Shown piece after piece: positions 1 to 14,278 of a stretch of 64,000 bases of DNA. The position numbers and the translations under genes were made by a program. The DNA comes from Rhizophagus clarus. Its lineage: Eukaryota > Glomeromycota > Glomeromycetes > Glomerales > Glomeraceae. The notes under the pieces are model-generated. The model was not told the origin of the DNA and ran no database searches. It saw only the letters and a list, made by a program, of their open reading frames with translations. The stretch spans positions 1,539,001-1,603,000 of the forward strand of contig BLAL01000228.1 in NCBI GenBank assembly GCA_015698045.1, written 5' to 3'. Positions within the stretch are counted from its first letter, which is position 1. Each line of letters starts with the position of its first letter.

Positions 1-51
1 TCAAAATGATTTGACCGAAAAAATATTTTTTTTTTTTTTTTCTTTATATAG

Positions 52-3000
52 GATAACTTATTTGGACTTGCTCACTTTTGTGAACATTTGTTATTTATGG
101 GGAGCGAAAAATATCCAAAAGAAAATGAATATAGTGATTATTTATCAAAGCATAGTGGATATTCGAATGCTTATACTTCATCTGATTGCACAAATTATTA
201 TTTTGAGGTTGGACCTGATTTTTTGGAAGGCGCTTTAGATAGATTTGCTCAATTTTTTATTGCGCCATTATTTGATCCTAGCTGTACTGACAGAGAGATC
301 CGTGCAGTTGATTCTGGTATAATAAAGTTTTTACATATACACATCATTTTTTTTTATTTCTTTATGCAAAAAATATTTACACAAAAATTTCTTGATTTTA
401 GAGAACAAAAAAAATTTACAATCTGATGATTGGAGATGTTATCAATTAGAAAAATCATTATCAAACCCCGATCATCCTTATTCCCATTTTGGTACAGGAA
501 ATTTAACGACACTAAAAGAAAATCCAATCAAACAAGGATTAAATATTAGAGATGAACTATTAAAATTTCATGATAAATATTATTCTGCCAATATTATGAA
601 ATTAGTAGTACTAGGTAAAGATCCTTTAGATCAGCTTTCTAAATGGGTTATTGAAAAATTTTCTAGTGTTAAAAACAAAAGTATCCCAGTACCTACTTTT
701 GATGGTCATCCATTAACTAAAAACGAATTGTTGGTACGTTAAATTGAATAGGAGATCTGTTAGACCAAAAAATAATTTCTCCTTTTTTTTTTAATTAAAT
801 ATTCTATTTAAATTATAGAGACAAGTTTTTGTTAAACCTGTGAAGGATATTCGTCATTTGGAATTGACTTTTCCATTTCCAGATCAAAGTTTATTATTTC
901 GCGTTCAGGTATGTAACAATTTTGGGTTTTTTTGCCATAAGTAAAATATTTATTTATAATATATTGTAGCCTGGAAGATATTTATCTCATATGATTGGAC
1001 ACGAAGGTGTGGGTTCAATATTATCTTTATTGAAAAAGAAAGGTTGGGCAAACTATTTAAGTGCTGGCCCAATCCACGGAGGAATTGGCTTTGAATTTTT
1101 CAAGATTTCTATAGATCTTACTGAATCAGGTTTGGGTAAGGTATATTAGGACAATTTTTTCGAGATTATGGTTTTTTTTTTCCTAATTAATTTACTTGAT
1201 TTTTATGTAGAGAATCGTGAAAAAGTAATTTTACATGTGTTTCAATATATTGAAATGTTGAAACAAGCCGGAGTGCAAGAGTGGAGTTTTCGTGAAGTAA
1301 GTTTATTTATTTTGATTTCGCAGTTTTCTTTGAAATTTATTTAATCCGGCCTTCAACACTTCGATAGGTTGAAAAACTTAATGAAATTTCATTTAGATTT
1401 ATGGAAAAATCATCACCATCACAATACGTTTCGAGATTATCCAGTACAATACAAACACCATATCCAAGAGAATGGGTTCTTAGTGGACCATTTTTGATTA
1501 GAGAATATGATCAAAAACTAATTGAAGAATCGCTTGAATGGCTTCGCCCTGATAATTTCTTACTCGAATTGGTTAGTCAATCCTTTATTGGATTAAATCA
1601 AAAAGAACAGTGGTATGGAACTGAATATAAAGTAGAACCTATAAGCGATGGACTTATTCAGGTAGATTTCATTAAGATGTACGTATTAATTATAATATGT
1701 ACAAAAAATTTATCTTTCAAAAAATTTATTTTTTTGTTTGTATAGGCTTTGAACAATATTGAGTTAAATCCCGAATTAAAAATGACGTTGCCGAATGAAT
1801 TTATTCCAACCAACTTTGAAACATTCAAGACAGAAGTTGCAACGGTATGATTTCTTTAACGATAAAATTACGATATTGCATTAAAAAATATTTAAAATAT
1901 TTTAATGTTTCTTTAAATATTAGCCTGCCAAGAGACCGAATTTAATCAAAAATACTGCAACTAGTCGATTATGGCATAAAAAAGACGATACATTTTGGGT
2001 ACCAAAGGCTAATATTTATTTTTTGTTGAAGAGGTTTTAAATTTTTTTTTTTCCTTTTTGTCATATATCTTTCAAAAACAACCAGATAACAATTTCTAAT
2101 CTCCTTGTAGCCCACATGCTTACGTCACACCATCGCATAGTGTTAAGGCTCGATTATATGTAGATTTAATTAAAGATGCTTTAACCGAATATTCATATAA
2201 TGCTGAAATTGCGGGGTTAAGCTATGAGCTTTATACTCAATCAAATGGGTTATTATTGATAATCGATGGTTATAGTGACAAAATGCAAGTTTTATTAGAA
2301 AAAATACTACTTAAAATGAAAAATTTTGAAGTGAATCCCGAAAGATTTTCATTAGTCAAAGAATACCTTCAAAGAGATTATAAAAACTCCTTATTAGATT
2401 CGCCGCATCAACATTCATCGTATTATTCTCTATATTTAATTCAAGAAAGGTTGTGGTCACATGAAGAAAAATTAGAAATATTAGATGATATTAAATTTGA
2501 AGATATAAAAATGTTTTATCCTGAATTATTGAATCAATTATATATAGAATCATTAATTCATGGCAATATATTAAAAGATGATGCAATTAAAATGATCCAA
2601 AAAGTTGAAGAAATTCTTCAACCGAAAGTTCTTTCGCCATCACAATTAATTGGTAATAGATCTGTTGTAATTCCACAGGGGAAAAGATTCATTTATCAAA
2701 GAAATGTTTTCGATACAGAAAATATTAATTCTGCTATCGATTATTATATTCAAGTTGACAATATAACGGATAGAGAATTGAGGGCAAGAGTAAGTTTATT
2801 GTCTCAAATCGCTGATGAACCTTGTTTTAATCAATTAAGAACGAAGGAACAACTAGGTAAGTATCTTAGAGGAAGAGGAGGATGGGTTTCTTTTCTTTTA
2901 ACATGTGATTTATTTTTTTATTTTAAGGTTATTTGGTCTTTAGCGGAACAAGAAGGCACGCATCAACCATAGGGTTCAGAATTATTGTACAAAGTGAAAA

Positions 3001-3125
3001 AGATACTGCTCACTTAGAAAATAGAATCGAAGTTTTCTTAAATAATTTACAGGTAAAAAAAAAAAAAAAGTTTTTAACCTTTTTACATTTTATAAAATTA
3101 AATTTTTTCTGTAAAATAAATTCGT

Positions 3126-3174
<49 letters not shown>

Positions 3175-3964
3175 AATAATTGAGGAGATGTCAGAGCAAG
3201 AATATCAAAAACAAGTTCAATCATTAATTGTTAAAAAATTAGAAACCCCTAAGAATTTAGGTCAAGAAACTCATAGATATTGGACTCACGTTAGTTCAGG
3301 ATATTATGAATTTGATCGAGGTAACTCTTGATTGATTTTTTTTTCCCGGTAAATTTCGTATTCTAAAAAAAAAAATTGATTTTTTTTTCTTCCCATTTTT
3401 TTTTTTTTTTGAAATTTTTTAGATGATACAGATGTAGAAGAAATACGTAAAATTACAAAACAAGATTTCTTAGAATTTTACAAAAAATTTATTAGTCCAA
3501 ATTCACCAGATTTCAAAAAACTATCAGTCCATTTAAGATCACAAAAAAATTCACTATCAAAAAAATCTTTAAAGAAACCACTTGATATTAAAAAACTTCA
3601 TTCAGTCTTAACTTTACAAGGTCTTAATAACGTGAACATAGAAAATTTACATAATTTTAATAATTCAAAAACAAAATCTGAAACAGAATTTGATGGATCC
3701 GAATTTGAAAATTTATTGAAAACTTACTTAATTGATCAAGTCAAAGTTGATGAAAATGAGATTGAAGAATTAATTAAAAATATAAAGAAATCACACTTGG
3801 ATGATAATGATAATGATAATACTAAAGAAAATGAAGTATTGGAATTAGAATTGAAGGAGGGAAATGAAATTATAGATGATATAGTATTATGGAAAAGTCA
3901 TATGAAATTGGGCCCCGCACCTACTCCCGTTATAATGTTTAATGATTCAATTAGTAAATTATAG
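52..3964 (+). CDS. Insulin-degrading-enzyme-type M16 zinc metalloprotease (5' partial)
   Basis: Twelve exons are visible: 52-316, 402-733, 819-908, 970-1135, 1211-1296, 1368-1661, 1746-1844, 1924-2033, 2111-2856, 2928-3052, 3173-3320, 3423-3964. Together they encode about 1000 residues in phase; upstream exons lie outside the window. The zinc motif HFCEH (73-87) is followed 76 residues later by a glutamate in AVDSEN, matching the HxxEH-x76-E signature of M16A peptidases (IDE, yeast Ste23). Blocks such as [28 protein letters not shown] and ESLIHGN follow the IDE order. The family cleaves short peptides inside a closed chamber. Oddities are an acidic insertion near 3690-3870 and a C-terminal SKL, a canonical PTS1; human IDE is known to end in AKL. 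Peroxisomal or dual location is inferred. Confidence 0.95.
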
Positions 3965-6900
3965 ATAAGTTAGATTAATATTTTTAGACAAAGTTATAAA
4001 TATATTAAAATATATAAATTGAGTCAATAAATCACGTGACAATTAACGATAACAACACGAAAATTTCATGCAAATTAAAGTGTAATCACGATATATATTC
4101 TTTCACTGCATCGCCGCCGCCGCGGCTCCGCCAACTCGCGGGAGAGCTGAAAAATAAATATTTAGCTGTTAGTGCGGAATTTGGCGCACATAATGTAGCA
4201 ACATCATGTGCGGCTTTTAACGCATTTAATGTCATCAATGTGAGATATTATTAATATTGTTTCAAAAATAACTTCTTGATTCTTATTCTTAATTGTGAAT
4301 GGATATACATAGGGTGTTCATTTTAAAAAATCGAAAATTGAATTGCGAATTTTATTTAGTTAATTAACCAAAATATTTTTAAATAATTTTTATTTTTCTT
4401 AATTTTAAAATTGTTTTTTTTTTTTGACATGTTGGCCATTGTGCTGAAATGCATAAAAAAAAAAATTTTGTGTTGCGCCAACACTCAAAATGCGCGAAAT
4501 GTGTGCGGCCGCACGTGCCGTACATTGAAATTCAACACTAGTCCTGCACGGCTGCACCCCAATAATACTTCAATGTAATTTAGTTCACAATGATATTCAT
4601 GCATTGTAGTTTAGATTTTTTTTTTTTTTTTCTGATAATTCTATAGTGATAATAATATAAATAACAATCATTTATGCGGATTATTTGAATGAACCTTCTT
4701 TTTTTTTATATTCTGGTATATCAAAATTAAAACGAAAAAAAAAAAAAAAAAAATTTTATTACAATGACAATGAAAAGGGACCAATCAAAAAGATTTTTAT
4801 GTAATTATTGCAGATTATTAATTGATTATTTATGCCAAGTTTGGAAATATCCCTGACCATATAATTAAAGTATTTACTTTAATATTTTTTAAAATATTTT
4901 TACCCCATTAATATTACGTAAAAAAAAAAAAAAAAAAAAAATTTTATAACCGGAAATAAATTCGACCGGTATTTTTTGGGTCATTCCCAACATTTACTGG
5001 GTACCCACTTTATTAAGAATAGATAATCTCTCCTGAAACTAATTCAATAGATTCTTAAAAGAAAATAAACTCAAACATTGCATGTTTCGGTTTATTTATA
5101 ATACAAATATTTTTATGGCGTCTTCATTATGTATTGGATTGACTCTTTTCATCCTTTAAATAAATAAAATAAAAATAAAATAAAATAAAATAAAAAGTAA
5201 TGATAATTTAGTAATATTAATAACGCATTTAATTAATAAATAAAGGAAAAACATATTTATTAAAGAAATTAAAATTGGGATTCTTGCATTTTTTATTATT
5301 ATTATTATTATTATAATTATTATATAATAAATTTCGTAAACAAGATAAACAATTCCAAAAAAAAAAAAAAAAAATTAAAAAATTAGACCATAAATAATTA
5401 ACTTTTTGAAATTTTGAAAAAAAAATGAGGCGTTACACTTCCTTTTTTATATACATGTATATATTTTTTCTTTACATAATTAAAAATCATATCAGATATT
5501 CCTTTTTAATTTCAATCTTTTTTAATCAACATTATTATTCGTTTGATGATCCTCGGATTTGTTAATGGGTGATATATAGTTTGATGTTCATTTTGATTTC
5601 TGTAAAAAAGTTACCCGTGTGCATCAAAAAAGTCCGTCATTTTTCTTTTGAGACTAGTTTGAAAAAAAAAATTTCAATAAAAACAAAATTAGTTAAGAAT
5701 AACGCTTTTAAGAGGTAATGGTTAATTTCATTGCTTGAACACGGCGTAAAAGAGTTTCATTGTCAAAAAAAAAAAACCAGCTCGCTGATAATGTTTCAAA
5801 ATATATCAGATATATATATATATATATATATATTTCTATTATTGTCGGAGAGATCCCGGTTTGAAAAATCTTAAATATTTGTCACAAAAGAAAAAAAAAA
5901 TTTCTTTCATCAAATTCTAATTTTGTTAATTTATCATGAGATTATACGTGGGTTGAAGATTATTATTATTATTTTTTTTTTTCTTCCTTTTTAAATTTGA
6001 TTTTCAACATTAAAAACAAAAATAGTAAAATTAAAAAGATTAAATAATTAATAAATTTTTAAGAGATTAGGTTTTTCAACTTTAATGCAAAGTTAACGCT
6101 TTGTTTGGGAAATTGATCTAACCTTCTTGGGACTAATAAAAAGTCTGTGCATTCTTCGATCTTCATAAATAATTATTTAGGGAAGATTTTCCTTCAAAAT
6201 AATAAAAATACAAAAAAAGAAATCTTTTTTTTCTTTTGATTCGATGGTTTTTTTTTTTAAAAAAAAAAAGAAGAGAAAGAGAGAGAGAAGAGAGAGAGGG
6301 AAGTTTAAAGGTAAAATCATCATTACAAATCCTAATCGGAGATCGGAAATCGGAGATAGGTTCAATAAATAAATTATCGCATTGTTGTTATAACTGCACT
6401 AAACTGTACTAAGAAAAGGTTTTGACACGTGAAAGGCAAGAGTTCTTATTACTTAATGTAAAGGTACTGTGTTAAATTACTTTACTAAAAAAAGATTGAA
6501 CTAGAAACTAGAATCTTTATTGATTACAAATAATATGCACACACAATCGGGAAATCGCGTATATTACTTTTGATTTGTTAATCAGATAAATCCGACAGAA
6601 TACTATGGAATCTTCTATCAATAGAATTCGATTATCTAAAATTTGCCCACTTTTTTTTTACAATAAGAAAAAAAAAAATAAATTATTCATCCATTCAATT
6701 GATTTATAATATTTTTACCCATTCTACTCATTCAAGTTAGTTCAATTGTAGTCAATGCCAATCTTTTAATCTTGGTTTTTTTTCTTATTAACCATTTTTA
6801 AACATTAAATTACTATTATCGCCGTTTTTAAAATAGTGCAGCCCCATGTACACAAATAAGAAATTTACAAATCGAATTTTCTGGATAAATAACGGACATC

Positions 6901-8542
6901 AACCGGACTAATATCGGGTAATATATATATAGTAATATGCTTTTACGTATCATGACGTATTATATATATATATTATTGGTACCAAAATAATTTTTCCTTG
7001 CATATGCAATTTGAATTTTTTGTTTTACGCGTAAAATACCAACCACGCCACAAAAAAAATGGAATAAGACCAGCGCCACAACAAATTGAAAAGGTACGGG
7101 ATAATTTAAAAAGTACGGGACAATATGGGATTTTTACATCGTGGTAATACAAATTTTTTTTTTTCTAAAAAAAAAAAAATATCCATTTTGCATTTGTTTG
7201 TTAAAAACCTGTCAATCTAAAAATTTATCTTAGATTTAATATATTTTTTTTTCTTTGTAATTTATGGGGTTTTTGTCTGAAAACAACATACAGTACATTT
7301 ATTAGTTCATTCAAATTAATGTATCCAATAAAAGCAATAAATTCGTATGGTAAATTAATGGTTTTTGATTTGTAACCGGATTTCTTTGGGTAGGACATAA
7401 AACAAATTTAAATAAATTAAGGAATACTTTTAAGGATTTACTCGTGAATTTTGCTGAATTTAGTGGAAAATGCAATAAACCTATATTAGGACAAACATTA
7501 TAAATCATTTTCGGGTTCTTATACTGAAACAAGTAAAGAAAAGCCCCAAAGCACAACATATAACTTATTTGGAACTAAGGCTTTATTTACATGCAAGTTC
7601 AAAAGAATGCACAACTCCTAATATAATATATTAACGATTGATTGATTTTTGTTAATCCTAAATTAAAATTAAATATTAAGGATTTTAAAAAAAAAAATTT
7701 TTTTTTTTTTTTTTTATTGTTATTTATTTATTTATGCATTAAAAATCAGGGTATTTTTTTAAATTAAAAATTCACATCAAAAAAAGTCCATCATCATTAT
7801 TATTATTATTTTCGCGGTTTCATGGTATTTCTTTTTTTATCAGTCCATTTCTTTGTTGGATCGTCGAACCTAGTAATACATTAAAAAAAAAAAATTATTT
7901 TCGGATTTTTTTCTGGGAAGATAAATTATGTAATTATTAAATAATAAATCTCAAATAAAAAGCGAATTTCGGTTCTGGATTTTTCTCTCTTTCAAAAATG
8001 TTTTATTGAAATGGTTCTTTTTTTTTTAAAGAATTTTTTTTTTTTTTCTTTTTTTTTTTTAAATAAAACAAATAAAACAAAAATAAATAAAATAAAATAA
8101 ATAAATAAATAAATAAATAAATGATTGAATGTATTTTAAATTGAAAATAGTTAGAATACTTTTTTTTCTTTATAAAAAACCCTTTTTTTTATATATATAT
8201 ATGTATGTATTATATATATATATGTATTTTATAATTTATTATTATTATTGTTATTATTAACTAAAATATTTTTTTTCTAAATTGGGATTACTGGAAAAAT
8301 ACAGTAAAAAAACATTTCTGCATTGTGATGAAAAAAAAAAAAAATTATTTAAGTGCAAAAAATGTTTTATTTTTTCACTTTTCTTCTTTTTAAATTCGCG
8401 TGGTTATATCTTTCATCGGAATTTTTTCATTCCTTCCCTCCTCCACTCCCCTCCTCCTGCCTTTTACCCTTTATTAATCAATAAATAAAAAGGTTCCTCG
8501 ATATTCTATTAAAGTCCTAATTCTTTGTGGAAAAAAATCGAT
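3965..8542. other. Intergenic, low complexity
   Basis: No gene is supported. The stretch is dominated by A and T runs, (TA)n near 5812-5832 and 8190-8225, an AAAT-type array near 8085-8122 and a purine (GA) tract near 6269-6301. A GC-richer patch at about 4490-4565 contains GCACGTGC and GGCTGCACCCC and looks like a repeat remnant of unknown family. Short open frames at 4036-4254 and 7311-7559 resemble nothing I recognise. Confidence 0.6.
6816..6840 (+). repeat. Solo end resembling the Tc1 terminal inverted repeat
   Basis: TTATCGCCGTTTT here matches the outer 13 bases of the terminal inverted repeat at 31265-31292. It is followed by a similar TAGTG block. I see no matching right end within the next 2 kb, so it is probably a relic or a solo end of a related element. 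Confidence 0.5.
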
Positions 8543-9651
8543 ATGGAAAATTCCGCTGCAATCACGAACCAAGATTCAACATCGAAAGACTATAGTTATT
8601 TGAAATTACAAAATAGGTTGTTTCGCTACATATGGTCTTCAGATTATTCCGCTCCTATCACTGAACAACTTCAAAAAGGTGGTAAAGTCCTCGATGTTGG
8701 GTAAGACTAATACGATATGTAGAGTATATATTCTCTCACCTCATTCTTTCTTTTTATTCATTAAAACGTTTAATTTAAAACTTTTATTGACTTCTAAAAG
8801 ATGCGGTACCGGCGTATGGGTAACAGAAATGTCGAAAAACTATCCTTTATGTCATTTTACTGGAATCGACGATTTACCCATATTCCCTCAAGATAATGAA
8901 GATTTAACCCCAAACTGCACATTTCTTCAATGTAGCTTGATCGATCATCTTCCTTTCGAGAGTAATTACTTTGATTATGTACATTGCAGAAACGCTCATA
9001 TGGATTTTAGTGCTTCTGCATGGAGAGAAAACATCATCCCGGAAATCATCAGAGTAACAAAACCTGATGGTTTTGTTGAGCATTGTGAAGTCGACGAACA
9101 TTATGTAAACGAAGGTCCCATTATGAGAGAAATCACTAATGCCCGTAAGTAATTTTATTTTTTTTTTAAAAAAAAAAAAAAATTTCTTTTAAAAAAAGTA
9201 AAAAAAAAAAAAAACTTTTTTTCATTCTTTTTTTTTGATGATTAGTTACCAGTTATAACGCCTCTCTCAATATTGACGGGATGATCGGTGAAAGATTAGA
9301 TGAGATTCTATTAAGAACAGGACAATTATATAATATCCATCATCAACAGAAGTACAGCCCTATTGGAGGTGGATGGGGAGGTGAATTCGGAAGACTGGTA
9401 AATTATGATTATCTCAAAAAAAATTTTTTTTTTTTTTGCAAATCACTAAACACCTAATCATTTATCATTTCTTTTTTTAGGCAATTGATATTTTTGCTGG
9501 AAAATGTCGTATTATGAGAACAGAGCTCGCTGAAGAAATGAGAATCACGCCTCAAGAATTCGATCAAAAGATCAAAGCTTGTATTAACGAAGCTGAGTCT
9601 ACGAGAACCTATTTAAAATCGCATCGAGTGTACGCTCAAAAGTTAGCTTGA
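8543..9651 (+). CDS. SAM-dependent methyltransferase, class I
   Basis: Four exons (8543-8700, 8801-9144, 9246-9397, 9481-9651) encode 274 residues with consistent phases. Motif I is VLDVGCGTGVW, split by intron 1. A GIDD acidic loop, LPFESNYFDYVHCR (motif IV-like) and the EIIRVTKPDGFVEHCEVD segment follow, which is the usual order in UbiE/TAM-type methyltransferases. The substrate cannot be read from sequence. The start is the first in-frame ATG before motif I, and the C-terminal half is specific to this protein type. No partner gene lies nearby. Many paralogues of this sort are known in Rhizophagus (general knowledge), so a small-molecule or secondary role is as likely as a core one. Confidence 0.88.
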
Positions 9652-10042
9652 TCACTTAATTTTTCTTTTTTTTTCCGAATAATAATAAAAAAATACCACT
9701 TTTTTTACGTAAAAAATCATGTTTTATCATTAATATTTTTTTTTTTTTTTTCCTTCTATCGTTTTTTTTAAAAAATAACAATCTTTCGTTTCGATCTTTA
9801 GATTTAACTCTTTTTTTTTTCTTTATATTTTTCAACAAAAATATTTGGGTATTTACAATTTCAATTTTTTCTTTCCTATAACAATTAAGAAATTCAATTA
9901 GGCAATTAAGAAAAAAATATTATATGAAAAATTATGTTACAAACACGAATTTAAAAATTTCGAGGGAGGTTAGCGAAAAGAAATAATTTTAAATTTATGA
10001 CATAAAAAACACTTTGGATGTGGTAGGAAACAACTCTTAAAT

Positions 10043-10091
<49 letters not shown>

Positions 10092-10908
10092 GGTCTAGTA
10101 AGCCCTAAAATCAATTAATTACGCGTAATTAATATATCAATACAATTGATCTCGTTAAAAAACCGTAACATGTATGTATTCGATGTCGTTTATTTAAGGT
10201 AATAAACTCGATGTTTTTTTCGATATTTGCGGAGAGAAATTTACAAAATTTTGATAACACGAACAATATCCTTAACCAATGATCTATCGATTTATTTATC
10301 CGATAATCATTTATTAGATTTTGTTATTCGCTTATGAGGCTATAATTTGTGGCTAATAAGTTCATAGCCTTCTGTTTAAGTTGTTCATTATTCATTTATT
10401 GTGGCTAGTTTGTAATTCGATCGATATACTATTTACACTAAATATACGATCGATTAACAAACAAATAAATAAATTTATTAGTATAGTATTATTATCACTT
10501 ATTAAAATATATATAAATATGATCTAGTTTTTATTTGTCTAATACAAAAGAATTTTTTTTACCTTCATTTATTTAATACTTAATAATATTCTTTTAACTA
10601 TAAGAAACAAATAATCATTAATGCTTAATTCTTAAAGAGGAATGGTGATGTAATGACAGTGTAGTTCTTACCGTTCTTGTCAAATAACAAAAAACCTAAT
10701 TAAAAACATTTTTTTCTCACAATCCAAACAACCACCCTTCTCCATACTTCCCTTATAATACATTCAATTGAAATTATTCTAATATGAGGATAAATATAAA
10801 ATTTTTTCTTTTTTTCTTTTATTTCCTTTTAAAATAACTAGAATTTTTTTTTTTTAAAGTATTTATGTTTCAAAATCTTTTTTTTTTGATCAATTTCTTT
10901 TTCTCCTA
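9652..10908. other. Convergent intergenic region
   Basis: This lies between the 3' ends of the methyltransferase and the acidic protein gene. It holds an unbroken run of about 45 A at 10044-10088 and T-rich stretches. No gene is seen. Confidence 0.7.
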
Positions 10909-12503
10909 TCAATGTACGGAATCTCCATTAATCGCCTTTCCAACAACATTCTTACCTTCATCTTCCACCAAACCATTTACACCATCTTTTGTTTTTTTAA
11001 TATTTTCATGATATCCATTTCGTCCATTTACACTTTCAAATGTTAAATCTGCTAGCGTACTATTATTTTCGCTCGTACTATTACTGTTTCCATTGACCAT
11101 TTCAGCATAAATATCTAAATGTCCATTCACTGCATTATTCTGAATTCCATTCATTCCATTCGTATCTACCAATACGGTATTCGAGTCTACATTTAAATTA
11201 TTACCTGACATGTCATTTGGAATCTCTGCTTTCGCGAAATCGCCACTCAGGCTTGCCATGAAGGAATCAAAATCCAAATTCATCTCATTACCTGATATTT
11301 TACTCGATTCCAATGAATTAAATGTTCCCAATATTTCATCCAAATCCATGTCATCTATATTATCTATATTTTCCATATTTGCACCATTACCTTGCATGTC
11401 AACGTCCATTGCATTGAAATTCGGTAACATGTTATCTAAATCGAAATTAATATCAATATCCGTTTGTCCAAATAGCATTTTTGAATATTCTTCAACGGTT
11501 AAGGCATTATTGCCATCAACTTCGCTTGTTGCATTAGCATTTAACAAACCATTTCCCGTTGTAAAGTTGGTAGTATTTGCTGATGATCCTTCAATGGCTG
11601 AAACTGGAAAATCGTTCGTATTAAATAATGATGTTACGTCTTTATCAACAATAGTAGAGGCAATGTCGTCAGCATCAGCATCAAAATCAGCACCTGAAAA
11701 TTTATTCTCTGATATATCGGTCGATAATCCATTGAACTGTGATGAATTTTGTTGTAATTTGTTTTTATTTGGTTGATCAACTTTTAACGTGACTCCCAAA
11801 GTCTTCAAGGTAATAGTATTGTTATTGTTCGAATCGAAAATTATCTCTTCATTATTCGATCGAGACAAGGATGATCCTACGTTAATAGATTTTGAGTTCA
11901 TTGATAAATTGTTAGATTCGGTTGATGACAGCTCGGTGTTCACATTTGAAAAAGACTCCAAATTCGATAAATTGGAATTTTCTTTTTTTGATTGAGTTGA
12001 TAATACTCCATTTGAATTAGTTTGTGATAATCTAATCGGATTTAGCAAAGATTCTCCGGTGATTGATGGATTATAAGATTTGCTTTTTATTATCGGTTTT
12101 GTCAAATTTGAAGTAGATTTTGATGGCGTTTTTAAACCGGGAAATTTTTCGTCCAGCAGGCTCGATGATGATGATGACGATGGTGATGACGGTGATGACG
12201 ATGATGACGATGATAATGGTTCAGCGAAGCTATTTGTATTTACCAAAGAATCAACTCTTATGATGTAAGGTGAAACATCATCTACATCGAACGGGAAAAG
12301 ACACTAAATAAGATAAAAATAAATTTTAAATAGAATTATTAATAAAAAAATAACTAAATAAATAAATAATTAATTACGGGAAACTGAAGATAACGTACTT
12401 TTTTCTTCGTACATATCAACATCTTCTCGGATAAGCTAATATAACAATATTGAAGTTGTGTTGAACAATGAGGACAGGAATTTCTCTCGGTTTCAATTGA
12501 CAT
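10909..12503 (-). CDS. Cys4-module protein with long acidic Ser/Asn-rich tail
   Basis: Two exons (12399-12503 and 10909-12303) joined by a GTACGT...TTTAG intron encode 499 residues. Residues 10-36 carry CPHC, then YCYISLSEKMLIC and a final cysteine in CLFPFD. This resembles the short zinc-binding module seen near the N-terminus of USPL1-like proteins, by my recollection and not a search. The last cysteine lies in exon 2. The rest is disordered: a serine run followed by proline and serine near residue 65, then Asn-rich stretches and acidic hydrophobic patches such as MDLDEILGTFNSLE and MNLDFDSFMASLSGDF that look like transcriptional activation segments. No catalytic domain is seen. A nuclear regulator is inference only. 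Confidence 0.75.
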
Positions 12504-14278
12504 GTTTAAAAAAAACTTTTTTTTATTCTAACAAATAAAATAAATACAATCTTTGTGTGATTCCCGTTCCTAAAAAAGAAATAATAATTATATATATTAG
12601 TTTTGCTCCGCTGTCTAAGGTTTAGGTGTTATTTTTTTTGGCTTACTTACCAGGGGAGAATGAAGTGACTTGAAAATAAACTAATTAATTGATTTTTAAA
12701 AAATGATAATAAAAATCGTACCTTTGAGATTTTTATGTGGCGCTATTTTTTGTATTAATTAAAAAAAAAAAAAGGTAAAATGTGATTAATATACGAAATT
12801 AAGAAATAAATGATATATCATGACAAATTCGTGGTGTAAGAACTTGACGCAAAATAAGAAGTTTTAAAACCTTCATTCTGCAATCATGATCAGATTTGCC
12901 ATAATATATTTTAAAAAAATAAAAAAAATACTCCCCCAAAATAAAATCCTGTAACAAAGTTTTAAAAATGTTACACCTCACTAATTCACCAACTTACTCA
13001 CTAATTAAATAAAATTTCTTACGAGATTTATGTGATTAATTATAATTCATCGATCAAAAAATATACGTATACGTATATATGTATATATATATATAATATT
13101 TTTTATGACGTTTTTAAATTCGATAAAATGAACCAAGAAAATAATTTCATTAATATTACTCTCTACCTGTTCCAAAGGAACTAAATTCAAAAGAAACTAA
13201 AATATCTATTTGAAAAAAAAAAAATTTTCCCAAATATTTTTTGAATCAAATTTTTTTTTCTTTATATAATTTTAAAGAAGTTACAGAAAATTTACTAACC
13301 TCTTTAAGTAAAAAGTTTAAACACTTTTTCTTTAAAAATCCTTAACAGTTAACGGTTCGAAGTAATTAAATTTTTTTTTTTTTTTTTTTTTTTTTTGCAA
13401 TTGTTGTAATTGTGACTTAAAAAAAGGATATTCTCCGCCAATCATTTTGATTGGGACTTTGAAGTTTCATCATGTGGTTTCAAATTTGCTATCTTTTATG
13501 CATTAAAATGCGTAAAATTACAATTACAGATTAGGAAAATAGTTTATCACACAAGTAAACATATTATGGGATTTGCCGCAGTAACAAAAGCCGGTTATAC
13601 TTTTGTTTCTGAACAGGGAAATTTAATAACCTGTTTAATATTGTTGTACATCTAATTTGTTTTATTTAATTATATCATAGACAATGACAATAATTCAAAT
13701 AATTCAAAATGATTTTATCCTATAATAGCTTTTTTACTTTTCTTTTTTTGCTTTTCATCTTTAAATAACCAATGATGGTAAATCTTTCCAACTTTCTTTT
13801 AAAATTACGTGAAATCAATCGGATAAGGATTATCTCTTGTATGTTATTGTTTCCGTAATCATTCAGTTATTATGTTATTATCCAGACTTTTAGGACTAGC
13901 GTATTGTCAATCAGCATGACCATGCGTGAATAGCAATGATTGAAAAGACACGTGTATAGCAGATATAAATGTTATTATTTATCAAAATGGTGTATCCTCT
14001 TTTGTCGGTTAAATATTCGAATGCCAATATTCACCTGATTAGTAAGCCGACATTAATTATACTTTCTAGATGATGAATGACCCGAGGTAGTCATCTGAAA
14101 GAATTATCTATTGTTGTCTTTGATTTTTCTCCTTTAATTTGGCCAATTTTAGCTTCGATAGCTTTTTTTATAGCTAAGCGGGACTCGTATACAGCTCGAA
14201 AACAGACAGTTCGCCGACAGTTCAATGAAAGCTATTTACTAGCTACAATATGTGCTCTGACTTTATTGTAGCATAAAT

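Noticed and set aside
2933..3172. Frame ending in a Phe run
   Set aside because: It is an IDE exon read through its donor into a poly-T intron.
6177..6365. Minus-strand frame over a GA-rich tract
   Set aside because: It is produced by a purine repeat and poly-Phe; not protein-like.
11210..12268. Plus-strand open frames opposite the acidic Ser/Asn-rich gene
   Set aside because: They are antisense shadows of a repetitive coding exon; the minus-strand model has a Cys4 module and a good intron.
12799..12981. 60-residue minus-strand frame
   Set aside because: Low-complexity AT-rich text with no domain and no splice context.
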